From IMG/VR virus record IMGVR_UViG_3300042328_002052, positions 1-57,886 of that record: a stretch of 57,886 nt of DNA; one strand, written 5' to 3'. The DNA comes from a virus. Of this stretch, positions 27,590-33,850 are shown one piece after another; the first letter of the stretch is position 1; each line of letters begins with the position of its first letter. The position numbers and the translations under genes are program-made. The notes beneath the pieces are model-generated. The model did no database searches. It had not been told where the DNA came from and saw only the letters and a program-made list of their open reading frames with translations.

Positions 27590-27720
27590 GAATCCTTTTT
27601 CCAAGGCCGATCAAGCCTTGGGAAGTATAGTGCTAGCCCTTCGCGTTCTTCTGAGGTATTCGCGCCCCACCTCTGATTGCTGCGGGGTATCAGTTATCCC
27701 TAAGCAGCTTTATAGATTAC
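27590..27720 (-). ncRNA. Structured leader RNA of the tRNA-Tyr/tmRNA operon
   Basis: Between the promoter and tRNA-Tyr. Minus-strand pairings by eye: CTGAT-A-CCCC-GCAGCA-ATCAG-AGGT-GGGG, which can form an H-type pseudoknot; CGCG closing an AATACCTCAGAAGAA loop; and CCAAGGC(TTGATCG)GCCTTGG, a seven-base-pair hairpin. No reading frame. Possible small RNA or processing leader. Confidence 0.45.
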
Positions 27721-27726
27721 AGCCAT

Positions 27727-27786
27727 ACTATATATCACAATACCATGGAGTCAATTAATTGACTTGCTCTTTTTACAGGATATATT
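27727..27786. promoter_or_regulatory. Palindromic divergent promoter pair
   Basis: AGTCAATTAATTGACT (27749-27764) contains TTGACT on both strands. Plus: TTGACT, 16 bases, TATATT, six bases, ATG 27793. Minus: TTGACT, 16 bases, TATAGT (27732-27727), leading into the leader RNA, tRNA-Tyr and tmRNA. Confidence 0.8.
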
Positions 27787-27792
27787 GTTGTC

Positions 27793-28146
27793 ATGGCTAA
27801 GAAGAAAAGAATAAAAACCGTACCATTCATCTTAAATGACTTTGATCTGGTATCATATCTTTTAGATGAAGATGATGAAAAGTTTAATAAGTCTTTAGAA
27901 GAGATGCCTTTTACTTTGCTTCTGCAAAATTATGCAGACTATTGTGAGGCCATTGGGTCTGTTGTCAAGGAAAGAAAATCAAATAACAAAGATCCACGAA
28001 TCAGCAAACTTTATGATCGTAAGTATTTGTTGGCCGATAGACTTAAATTGAAGATGTTTGATACTCAAGAAGAATCAAGTAGAGCAAATTATCATTACGA
28101 TAAAATTGCTGATGAGCACTGGGAATTAAAAAATAAATCAAAATGA
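27793..28146 (+). CDS. Early hypothetical protein (117 aa)
   Basis: Very basic start (MAKKKRIKTVPFILNDFDL), acidic patches and a helical end. Leaderless start six bases after TATATT. Overlaps the next gene by ATGA. No motif recognised. Confidence 0.6.
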   Translation: MAKKKRIKTVPFILNDFDLVSYLLDEDDEKFNKSLEEMPFTLLLQNYADYCEAIGSVVKERKSNNKDPRISKLYDRKYLLADRLKLKMFDTQEESSRANYHYDKIADEHWELKNKSK

Positions 28147-28349
28147 CAAACAAGGATCTTGAAGCTAAAATTTATGAGTTTGGTCAAATTTTGTACCGCC
28201 TTGGTCGCATGGAGACCGACGACAAAGCCAGCACAAAAGAATATAATAAACTTTGTAAAGAGCGAGAGGATTTGACAAAAGAATTTGACGAACACTTCAA
28301 ATCCCCAAACATGAATCGAAAACTGGCAAATGCTATGGGTTTAGTCTAG
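28143..28349 (+). CDS. Hypothetical helical protein (68 aa)
   Basis: Mostly charged helix (EYNKLCKEREDLTKEFDEHF), possibly a coiled coil. Four-base overlap with the preceding gene; its end overlaps the convergent gene by nine bases. Function unknown. Confidence 0.55.
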   Translation: MTNKDLEAKIYEFGQILYRLGRMETDDKASTKEYNKLCKEREDLTKEFDEHFKSPNMNRKLANAMGLV

Positions 28350-28538
28350 AGAATCACCAAAAGTGGCTTTTATGACAGCATCAATATTTTGAATTTTAGA
28401 TCTGCTCAAATAATCCATAAGCTGCTTGCGGATTTCTTCTTTCCAAGAAGCCAGACCATCCTTTGAAGCATTTTGTGATGCACCAAAAGTTGTTTCAACA
28501 TTGTACACATTTCCTTCATTTATCTTATTTGACTTCAT
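28341..28538 (-). CDS. Hypothetical protein (65 aa)
   Basis: Convergent with the previous gene. It starts MKSNKINEGNVYNVETTFGA; the N-terminal KxxxINEG string looks like those at the start of several T4-like virion proteins. Its 5' end overlaps the promoter of tRNA-Gly on the other strand. No clear promoter for itself is seen. Function unknown. Confidence 0.5.
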   Translation of the reverse strand: MKSNKINEGNVYNVETTFGASQNASKDGLASWKEEIRKQLMDYLSRSKIQNIDAVIKATFGDSLD

Positions 28539-28556
28539 TGTTTAGCCTGCTATAAT
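28529..28556 (+). promoter_or_regulatory. Promoter of tRNA-Gly
   Basis: TTGACT, 16-base spacer, TATAAT, nine bases before the mature tRNA-Gly 5' end. Confidence 0.8.
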
Positions 28557-28565
28557 AGTTATATC

Positions 28566-28637
28566 GCGGCTGTAGTATAATGGCCATTACTCTAGCCTTC
28601 CAAGCTTGATATGAGAGTTCGATTCTCTCCAGCCGCA
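28566..28637 (+). tRNA. tRNA-Gly (TCC)
   Basis: Acceptor GCGGCTG/CAGCCGC, anticodon stem CTAGC/GCTTG with loop CTTCCAA, T-arm GAGAG-TTCGATT-CTCTC, discriminator A. Confidence 0.93.
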
Positions 28638-28640
28638 TTT

Positions 28641-28943
28641 ATGCCAAAACCACGTAAAACTTCTACTCAACCAAAGCGCAAGCCAAAAAAGCCCGAACCT
28701 GTAGTGGAAAAGGTTTATCCGGAGTATATTGAAAATTTTAAAAAGGAATTAAAGGAAAAAACTCCTTTTACTTTAAAAGTTGATCAATATTCCAAGGATG
28801 CCGCATACCATATTGGTGTTTTGGCAAAGCAAGGTAGAACACATAGGTGTATTTGGATGGTGGGATTTGCTACTGGCCCAGAATATACTAATCAATTTTG
28901 GACATCTCAGGCATACAAAGAATGGACTCAAAATCATACCTAA
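28641..28943 (+). CDS. Hypothetical protein after tRNA-Gly (100 aa)
   Basis: ATG 28641 lies three bases after the tRNA; the frame upstream lies in the tRNA. The N-terminus is very basic and Pro-rich (MPKPRKTSTQPKRKPKKPEP); the rest has a mixed fold with CIWMVGFATGPEYTNQFW. This is the third gene in the window that starts directly behind a tRNA. Function unknown. Confidence 0.55.
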   Translation: MPKPRKTSTQPKRKPKKPEPVVEKVYPEYIENFKKELKEKTPFTLKVDQYSKDAAYHIGVLAKQGRTHRCIWMVGFATGPEYTNQFWTSQAYKEWTQNHT

Positions 28944-28946
28944 ATA
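28939..28946 (+). promoter_or_regulatory. T4-like late promoter (CCTAAATA)
   Basis: Six bases before ATG 28953, overlapping the stop of the preceding gene. Confidence 0.6.
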
Positions 28947-28952
28947 TTAGGT

Positions 28953-29420
28953 ATGATAATTGATTATAATTATAAAATTGATGCAAAAGGAGTAACCTTC
29001 GATGGTGCTACCTTTTATGTCTATACACCCGAAAAAACAAATAAGGGTTTCATTTATAGTATTAATACTTTTGGTAATTACCAAGATAGTGGTGGGTCTG
29101 ATGGTGTAGCGTATATATCGGAACTTGTATTTACTTCACCGGAAGGAAATGATGTTTCTATAAAAAATATATCCCCTACCACAATATTTTTAACTATAAA
29201 TGATTTTTTTGCTCAATTTTCTTTTCCTCAAACTTTTAATTCTAGTAGTTTTTATAGACAATTTCAATCTACTAGAATGGCGATAAATGCGCAACATGAT
29301 GTTTGTACTGTACCAATACAACTTAAAAAAGCTATAATTTCTACTGATGATACTACAACCTCAACCCCTACTATACCAGTAACTTGGTTATTTCCAGTTC
29401 AAATTTTTCCACTATATTAA
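28953..29420 (+). CDS. Late protein, probable beta-rich virion component (155 aa)
   Basis: Rich in Thr, Ser, Tyr, Phe and Asn with alternating polar/hydrophobic patterning (VTFDGATFYVYTPEK, GFIYSINTFGNYQDS), typical of beta-sheet virion proteins. It is the first of three AT-rich rightward late genes. Late promoter six bases before the ATG. No family recognised. Confidence 0.55.
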   Translation: MIIDYNYKIDAKGVTFDGATFYVYTPEKTNKGFIYSINTFGNYQDSGGSDGVAYISELVFTSPEGNDVSIKNISPTTIFLTINDFFAQFSFPQTFNSSSFYRQFQSTRMAINAQHDVCTVPIQLKKAIISTDDTTTSTPTIPVTWLFPVQIFPLY

Positions 29421-29421
29421 A

Positions 29422-29721
29422 ATGAGATCATATAAAAAAATAAAAAAATATAATGGAGGTTCTTTGTCAAAAAATAACAAAGGGCTATTGTTGATTCATA
29501 TTAGTAACATTAGTTCATCAACCGCATTATCTTTACCGTGCAACATACAAAATCCTGATGGATCTACATCCAATATTATTCCTGTTTTGTATCCGGTTAT
29601 AGATTCAAGCACCAATCTTCCTTTTTCTACACCAGCGGGAAATGGTTGGGCAATAATTCCATTCAATGTTCTTTCAATATCCGGTCTTACTAGCCAAGCA
29701 AACATTTATGAACTTTTTTAA
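29422..29721 (+). CDS. Small late beta-rich protein, paralogue 1 (99 aa)
   Basis: Begins MRSYKKIKKYNGG and ends with SQANIYELF. The gene at 29736 encodes a protein with the same basic start and the same NVYELF end, and similar central text (NPDGSTSN / APDGSLVS), so the two are tandem duplicates. Beta-rich; possibly small head decoration or fibre-linked proteins (inference from context only). Confidence 0.6.
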   Translation: MRSYKKIKKYNGGSLSKNNKGLLLIHISNISSSTALSLPCNIQNPDGSTSNIIPVLYPVIDSSTNLPFSTPAGNGWAIIPFNVLSISGLTSQANIYELF

Positions 29722-29722
29722 G

Positions 29723-29730
29723 GATAAATA
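29723..29730 (+). promoter_or_regulatory. T4-like late promoter (GATAAATA)
   Basis: Five bases before ATG 29736, between the two paralogues. Confidence 0.65.
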
Positions 29731-29735
29731 ATAGT

Positions 29736-29993
29736 ATGAGAACTTTTAGAAAAATGAGAAAACTGGGATCATCTGGAACGGGTGCTACTGGTGGAAAAAA
29801 TAATGAAGCTGTTTTGGTACAAAATCCAACAGGGAGTACACAAACTGTAACATTGCAGTGTTTGGCACCAGATGGAAGTTTAGTTTCTGTTGGTCCATTA
29901 AATCTTCCAACAAATTCGATTACACTTTATCCATTTTTTACTTATGGGTTTACTGGCAGCACTGCTGCTCTAAATGTGTACGAACTATTTTAA
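29736..29993 (+). CDS. Small late beta-rich protein, paralogue 2 (85 aa)
   Basis: Begins MRTFRKMRKLGSSGTG and ends AALNVYELF, mirroring paralogue 1. The middle is VLVQNPTGSTQTVTLQCLAP, a beta-sandwich-like pattern. Own late promoter with leaderless geometry. Function unknown. Confidence 0.6.
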   Translation: MRTFRKMRKLGSSGTGATGGKNNEAVLVQNPTGSTQTVTLQCLAPDGSLVSVGPLNLPTNSITLYPFFTYGFTGSTAALNVYELF

Positions 29994-29996
29994 AGT

Positions 29997-30203
29997 ATGC
30001 AAAGTGAAATTCGTTGTTTGATTACAAACGAAATTTTAAAACCAAAGCAGTGGTATTGGTATTCATGGGAAATGGATGCCGCAGTATCAGAAAAAGGTAT
30101 GGTAGAAATAGAAATTCGTCGTCATGATCCTGACGACGAATTTGCTAAGTTGTTGTGGGAAGAATGGCGTTGGAGTTCCCAAATAGGTCACATAGACCTT
30201 TAA
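29997..30203 (+). CDS. Hypothetical protein (68 aa)
   Basis: Trp-rich small protein (KPKQWYWYSWEMDAAVSEKG and LLWEEWRWSSQIG). Starts four bases after the preceding stop; its stop overlaps the convergent gene by four bases. Function unknown. Confidence 0.55.
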   Translation: MQSEIRCLITNEILKPKQWYWYSWEMDAAVSEKGMVEIEIRRHDPDDEFAKLLWEEWRWSSQIGHIDL

Positions 30204-30793
30204 CGCTTTCCGCGCATCATTCTGTCAACAATACCTTCAATGCCTTCTTGTTCATCTTCTTGACGAGCGTAGTATTCGGCTTCCTGATCTTCTCTGTGTG
30301 CTGTTTCCTTGTCCTCTTCTGTTTCGTAACCAGCTTCTGCTCTGGCTTGTCTTGCAAGCTTTGTTGGTGGACGCATCAAGTTTGGATCAATTGGATTGTC
30401 TTCGTCTTCAATGTTATTATCTTTGGCATCTGCTGCAACGTCTTGAGCATCAACCTTACCATCACCAGTCATGTCTACTTGTGTTGGCATAGAATCCTTG
30501 GCCTTCTTAGCAGCCAAAATTTCTGCATAAATTTGAGCCGAGGTCTTCTTGACATCTCCAGCAAACTTTGGATCGATGTGGGGACCCTTTGGTGGTCTAC
30601 CCGGACCATCGGTGCTAGTCATGAGCTCTTGGTGGGTTTTTTCCAAATCAGCTGGGTTTACGCCAACTGGCTTGCCCTTTCCCAAACCAGATTGCAATGA
30701 TTCTTCAAGCATTGCTCTACCCTTAAAGTGAGCCTCTACAGATGCGGCCTTGAGGCTGTGAATCCACTGATAATAACCTTTATTATTCTTCAT
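30200..30793 (-). CDS. Late protein with dockerin-like calcium motif (197 aa)
   Basis: Start at ATG 30793 (MKNNKGYYQWIHSLKAAS), because TCTAAATA ends five bases upstream; the frame also has an ATG at 30814 that lies in the promoter. Around 105-120, VDMTGDGKVDAQDVAADAKD is an EF-hand or dockerin-like calcium loop. The C-terminus is acidic and Arg-rich. Probable virion protein by promoter class and context. Confidence 0.6.
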   Translation of the reverse strand: MKNNKGYYQWIHSLKAASVEAHFKGRAMLEESLQSGLGKGKPVGVNPADLEKTHQELMTSTDGPGRPPKGPHIDPKFAGDVKKTSAQIYAEILAAKKAKDSMPTQVDMTGDGKVDAQDVAADAKDNNIEDEDNPIDPNLMRPPTKLARQARAEAGYETEEDKETAHREDQEAEYYARQEDEQEGIEGIVDRMMRGKR

Positions 30794-30798
30794 AAAAT

Positions 30799-30806
30799 TA
30801 TTTAGA
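30799..30806 (-). promoter_or_regulatory. T4-like late promoter (TCTAAATA)
   Basis: Minus strand, five bases before ATG 30793. It lies next to the divergent early promoter at 30808. Confidence 0.7.
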
Positions 30807-30807
30807 C

Positions 30808-30835
30808 TTGACATTGCTTCACTTTAAGGTATAAT
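30808..30835 (+). promoter_or_regulatory. Early promoter
   Basis: TTGACA, 16-base spacer, TATAAT, eight bases, ATG 30844. The gap is two bases longer than in the GC-rich island. Confidence 0.75.
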
Positions 30836-30843
30836 TAAATAAT

Positions 30844-30990
30844 ATGGAAGGTATACACGGTGCAGGTAAAGGTGACGCATATCGCCAAGTGAATTATGCA
30901 ACTTATTGTAAAAATTGGGATAAAATTTTTGGAAAGAAAGAAGCCCCCAAAAAGAAAAAAGGGCTTGACAATAACAAAAAAAAGAAGTAA
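30844..30990 (+). CDS. Small basic protein (48 aa)
   Basis: Read by hand. It begins MEGIHGAGKGDAYRQVNYAT and ends with clusters of Lys (KKKKG, then KKKK). It has a near-consensus promoter eight bases upstream. Its 3' end contains a TTGACA (30965) that may serve the next gene. Basic tail suggests nucleic acid binding. Unknown family. Confidence 0.55.
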   Translation: MEGIHGAGKGDAYRQVNYATYCKNWDKIFGKKEAPKKKKGLDNNKKKK

Positions 30991-30998
30991 TATATAAC

Positions 30999-31172
30999 AT
31001 GCCTAATTCGAAACAACGTATTACAGCTCGTCGTCACAAGAAGCGAAAGGACCGTCTTGCACGGAACCGCGCTAATAGCCTCATGGAGGCAAAAGTTGGT
31101 ACACTTCGTGCGCTTGACGCGATTGGCCAACTCCCTAAGTCTGTCAAGCAAAAGAGATTGCCTAATGGCTAA
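30999..31172 (+). CDS. Small very basic protein (57 aa)
   Basis: Read by hand: MPNSKQRITARRHKKRKDRL and then a helical part ending KQKRLPNG. The Arg/Lys-rich start suggests RNA or DNA binding. TTGACA at 30965-30970 with a TAATAT 17 bases later, five bases before the ATG, may be its own promoter. It overlaps the next gene by eight bases. Confidence 0.55.
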   Translation: MPNSKQRITARRHKKRKDRLARNRANSLMEAKVGTLRALDAIGQLPKSVKQKRLPNG

Positions 31173-31464
31173 AACTGTCACTAATATGTCCTTATCCGAT
31201 GTTAGGAGCAAGTATGATAACATCGATTGCTTTTTTACCTACTATGATGGTGAAAAGTCTACGTTTGATTTCTATGGAACTAACGCTTCTGGGAATGAAG
31301 TTCGAATTTCCTTGGGTGGTTGTCCAGCGTGGATTCGTCATCTGTCATTTGGCCCAAACGACTCCTTAAATATCAGTGATGCTATTGAGCGTCATGTTCG
31401 TTACCTTTCCGTAACAGATAATCACGGTAAGGTAGTTTATGAACAATTCTTTGACACTAACTAA
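31165..31464 (+). CDS. Hypothetical protein (99 aa)
   Basis: ATG 31165 within the last codons of the preceding gene (ATGGCTAA overlap); the frame open from 31057 would run through that gene. Beta-rich, with CFFTYYDGEKSTFDFYG and VRISLGGCPAWIRHLSFGP. No family recognised. Confidence 0.55.
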   Translation: MAKTVTNMSLSDVRSKYDNIDCFFTYYDGEKSTFDFYGTNASGNEVRISLGGCPAWIRHLSFGPNDSLNISDAIERHVRYLSVTDNHGKVVYEQFFDTN

Positions 31465-31469
31465 AATAC

Positions 31470-31886
31470 ATGAATAACTCAGACTATAACGATTTTAAAA
31501 ATTGGCAAAACGATGGGGATGATGAAAACAATCCCCATAATCCACATGGATTTTTTTACTATGGGCCTGTCAATGACAAGTTCAAGAAGATGTGGAATCA
31601 AATCAATAACAATGAAGACTACATGGATTACATGAAGGATTATCTCAATATTGACGATATCATGAAGGAGGTCATGAATCCCATGAACAAAATGCCAAAA
31701 CCAAATAAACGAAATGAAAAGCCCAAGACAACTACCGTAAACTTTACACAAGATGAGTATATGAAGCTCATCGAAATTCGTGGTTATCTTGCTATTACCG
31801 AGCAGCATGCTCACGTAAAGGCATTGGATAAGGTCTTAAGCCAAATTACCATGCTTCCCCCAAATGATCCAAGGAGAGCAAAATGA
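31470..31886 (+). CDS. Hypothetical protein (138 aa)
   Basis: Asn- and Asp-rich N-terminus (DFKNWQNDGDDENNPHNPHG), a Met-rich middle, and a helical end (TVNFTQDEYMKLIEIRGYLA) that looks like a folded domain. Four-base overlap with the next gene. Function unknown. Confidence 0.55.
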   Translation: MNNSDYNDFKNWQNDGDDENNPHNPHGFFYYGPVNDKFKKMWNQINNNEDYMDYMKDYLNIDDIMKEVMNPMNKMPKPNKRNEKPKTTTVNFTQDEYMKLIEIRGYLAITEQHAHVKALDKVLSQITMLPPNDPRRAK

Positions 31887-32104
31887 GCAAGTATACTCCC
31901 GGTGAAGGTTATGATAAGGGATTTCAGTGTCGTATGAATGGAGGCCAGAAGCCTATTCAGGCAATGTCAGCAACAGACCCATACTGGCAAGAGTATTCAA
32001 CTGGCTGGAATGATGCTGATACAAAAATTATTAATGAGGCAAGAGATAGAAACTCTTGCACCAAGCCAAAGTGCTGTAAAAAGAAAAACTTTATTCAGGA
32101 CTGA
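31883..32104 (+). CDS. Hypothetical protein (73 aa)
   Basis: Contains YDKGFQCRMNGGQKPIQAM and YSTGWNDADTKI, and a Cys/Lys tail (CTKPKCCKKKNF) that may bind metal. The G.....G..P......Y..GW.D pattern is shared with small phage proteins of the ribosome modulation factor-like type, but the match is too short to claim. Convergent with the late block. Confidence 0.5.
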   Translation: MSKYTPGEGYDKGFQCRMNGGQKPIQAMSATDPYWQEYSTGWNDADTKIINEARDRNSCTKPKCCKKKNFIQD

Positions 32105-32107
32105 TAA

Positions 32108-33835
32108 TTAAGTAGATATAGTTTTAGAGGAAGGTAGCTCCAAAGGATACCTTCCTCTTTCCATATGTGGTGCTAATATCTTAGCAGCATATTCTCTCAA
32201 TGCATCTTTATTGATTCCAGTTTTTCCTACATAAGTATCTGGAATTTGATCGAATAAATGATCTATGGCATCTATTGATACAGACATTGCCTCTTTAGGC
32301 GCATCGCCACCCGGTATGGATCTTATTTCATCATAACCAATGTCACTGCCAACAGAAGGTGAAGATTTTGTTCTTACTCTCAAATCTAAGCTTTTTACAC
32401 CTTGGCGACCGTGTGGTTCATTTTCGGTTGGTTTTCCAGCTGTGGGATTTATTCTGAATAATCTACTTTTAACAATTTGTCTTAATTGTTCGACCGTGTG
32501 CGCTACAAATCCTTTTGCCGAAAGTGGTTTTTTTGTGTCTGTAAATGTTTTGTGTCCTATGATTTGTGGAGTTTGGATCTTAGACTCCATTTCACTTCTC
32601 ATTTGACTCTCAATCTCAGGGCTTTGTATTAAGCCTCTTACTGCTTTTTTAAAAGTAGATCCCTCTGCTGGAAGAGCTACAATTTCTCCTCCGAGCTCAA
32701 GACCTTTTCTTTTTCTAGATAGCTCTGCGACAGGTTTTCTATCTGTTCCGTAATCTACTTTTACTAGCCTGTCTTCAAAACTTTTTGATTTGGCTGTGGG
32801 ATCATATTTAAAACCATCTGGGGCAGCTTCTGGTCCTTCTGAATCATTCTTAGATGCTCTCTTTTGAGCATTTCTTAAACCCAAATCAATCCACTGTTCT
32901 CCATGCCCCTCTTCACCAGAAGTTGAAGCAGCATGGAATCCGTTGACCCAATCAACCATTCTACCGACATATTCTGTTTGGTTTGGGTTTAATTCAGAAA
33001 GATCATAATTTTCTTGCGTTCCAATGTTAGAAATTAGACGTTCAAGTACATGTCCTGCATGATATCCCTGTTTTGTTGTTTTTACATTTTCAAATAATAT
33101 ACTTAATTTACTTAAATCAACATCTTCCATAAAATCTTTGCCCGGATAATTGATCCAGTACAGATCATGGTCTCCACTTATTGGATTTATACTTTTGATA
33201 CCGATCTTTGCTTTTTTATTTCTTCTTTGGAATCTTTGAAGATAATTTTTGGTTTCGCTATCGGGAACATCCTTCCACTGCTTTGCGCTCTTGAAAGAAA
33301 TATATTCCTCTGGGCATACTTCAAACACTTCACAATTATCGAAATACTTTGGCTTCTTCTTTCTCTTTAAACCCATTCCGAGTATGGGATCATATCCTGC
33401 TACACCACCTTGGGAAACTTCTGGAGATGCTGGAACTGATAAACCACCGGGGCCCGGACCAGCTCCTCCACCTGTGGTCATATCTTCTAAAAGCTGAATG
33501 TAGCTAACTTCTTCATTTACATTTGCAGTGATGAACCCCTCCATGAAAAAATTGTATTCTTCAGATGGAAGATTAAACTGCTCACCGAACATATTCAAGG
33601 TTGCCATATAGTTGGACAACTTTGCTTTTGTTGTTCCATATGGAAGTTCTTCAAATATCTTCTTTAATTTTATTACCAAATATTCAAATGAATCTATGCT
33701 GCTTTCTGGTTTTATTATATTTCCATTGGCATCTATCGTGCCAGCACTATATGCTTCAAGTGAGGTGTAGGGAGCACTGATGCCCTGTGCTAACTTGTAG
33801 AAGTAGAATGATGGTACGTAGGAACTAGCTTTCAT
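32108..33835 (-). CDS. Large late protein, probable virion component (575 aa)
   Basis: Last gene of the leftward late block. The N-terminal about 110 residues look globular (YVPSFYFYKLAQGISAPYTS...), followed by a Gly/Pro-rich linker (GGGAGPGPGGLSVPASPE) and a long charged body. Near 220-245, DHDLYWINYPGKDFMED is distinctive but unknown to me. The late promoter lies seven bases before the ATG. Position after the two adhesins suggests a structural or fibre-linked role. Confidence 0.6.
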   Translation of the reverse strand: MKASSYVPSFYFYKLAQGISAPYTSLEAYSAGTIDANGNIIKPESSIDSFEYLVIKLKKIFEELPYGTTKAKLSNYMATLNMFGEQFNLPSEEYNFFMEGFITANVNEEVSYIQLLEDMTTGGGAGPGPGGLSVPASPEVSQGGVAGYDPILGMGLKRKKKPKYFDNCEVFEVCPEEYISFKSAKQWKDVPDSETKNYLQRFQRRNKKAKIGIKSINPISGDHDLYWINYPGKDFMEDVDLSKLSILFENVKTTKQGYHAGHVLERLISNIGTQENYDLSELNPNQTEYVGRMVDWVNGFHAASTSGEEGHGEQWIDLGLRNAQKRASKNDSEGPEAAPDGFKYDPTAKSKSFEDRLVKVDYGTDRKPVAELSRKRKGLELGGEIVALPAEGSTFKKAVRGLIQSPEIESQMRSEMESKIQTPQIIGHKTFTDTKKPLSAKGFVAHTVEQLRQIVKSRLFRINPTAGKPTENEPHGRQGVKSLDLRVRTKSSPSVGSDIGYDEIRSIPGGDAPKEAMSVSIDAIDHLFDQIPDTYVGKTGINKDALREYAAKILAPHMERGRYPLELPSSKTIST

Positions 33836-33842
33836 ACATTAA

Positions 33843-33850
33843 TATTTATG
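33843..33850 (-). promoter_or_regulatory. T4-like late promoter (CATAAATA)
   Basis: Minus strand, seven bases before ATG 33835. Confidence 0.6.

Noticed and set aside
27685-27705. I-SceI-like site (TAGGGATAAC) in the leader RNA
   Set aside because: Only ten bases match and there is no intron or homing endonuclease next to it.
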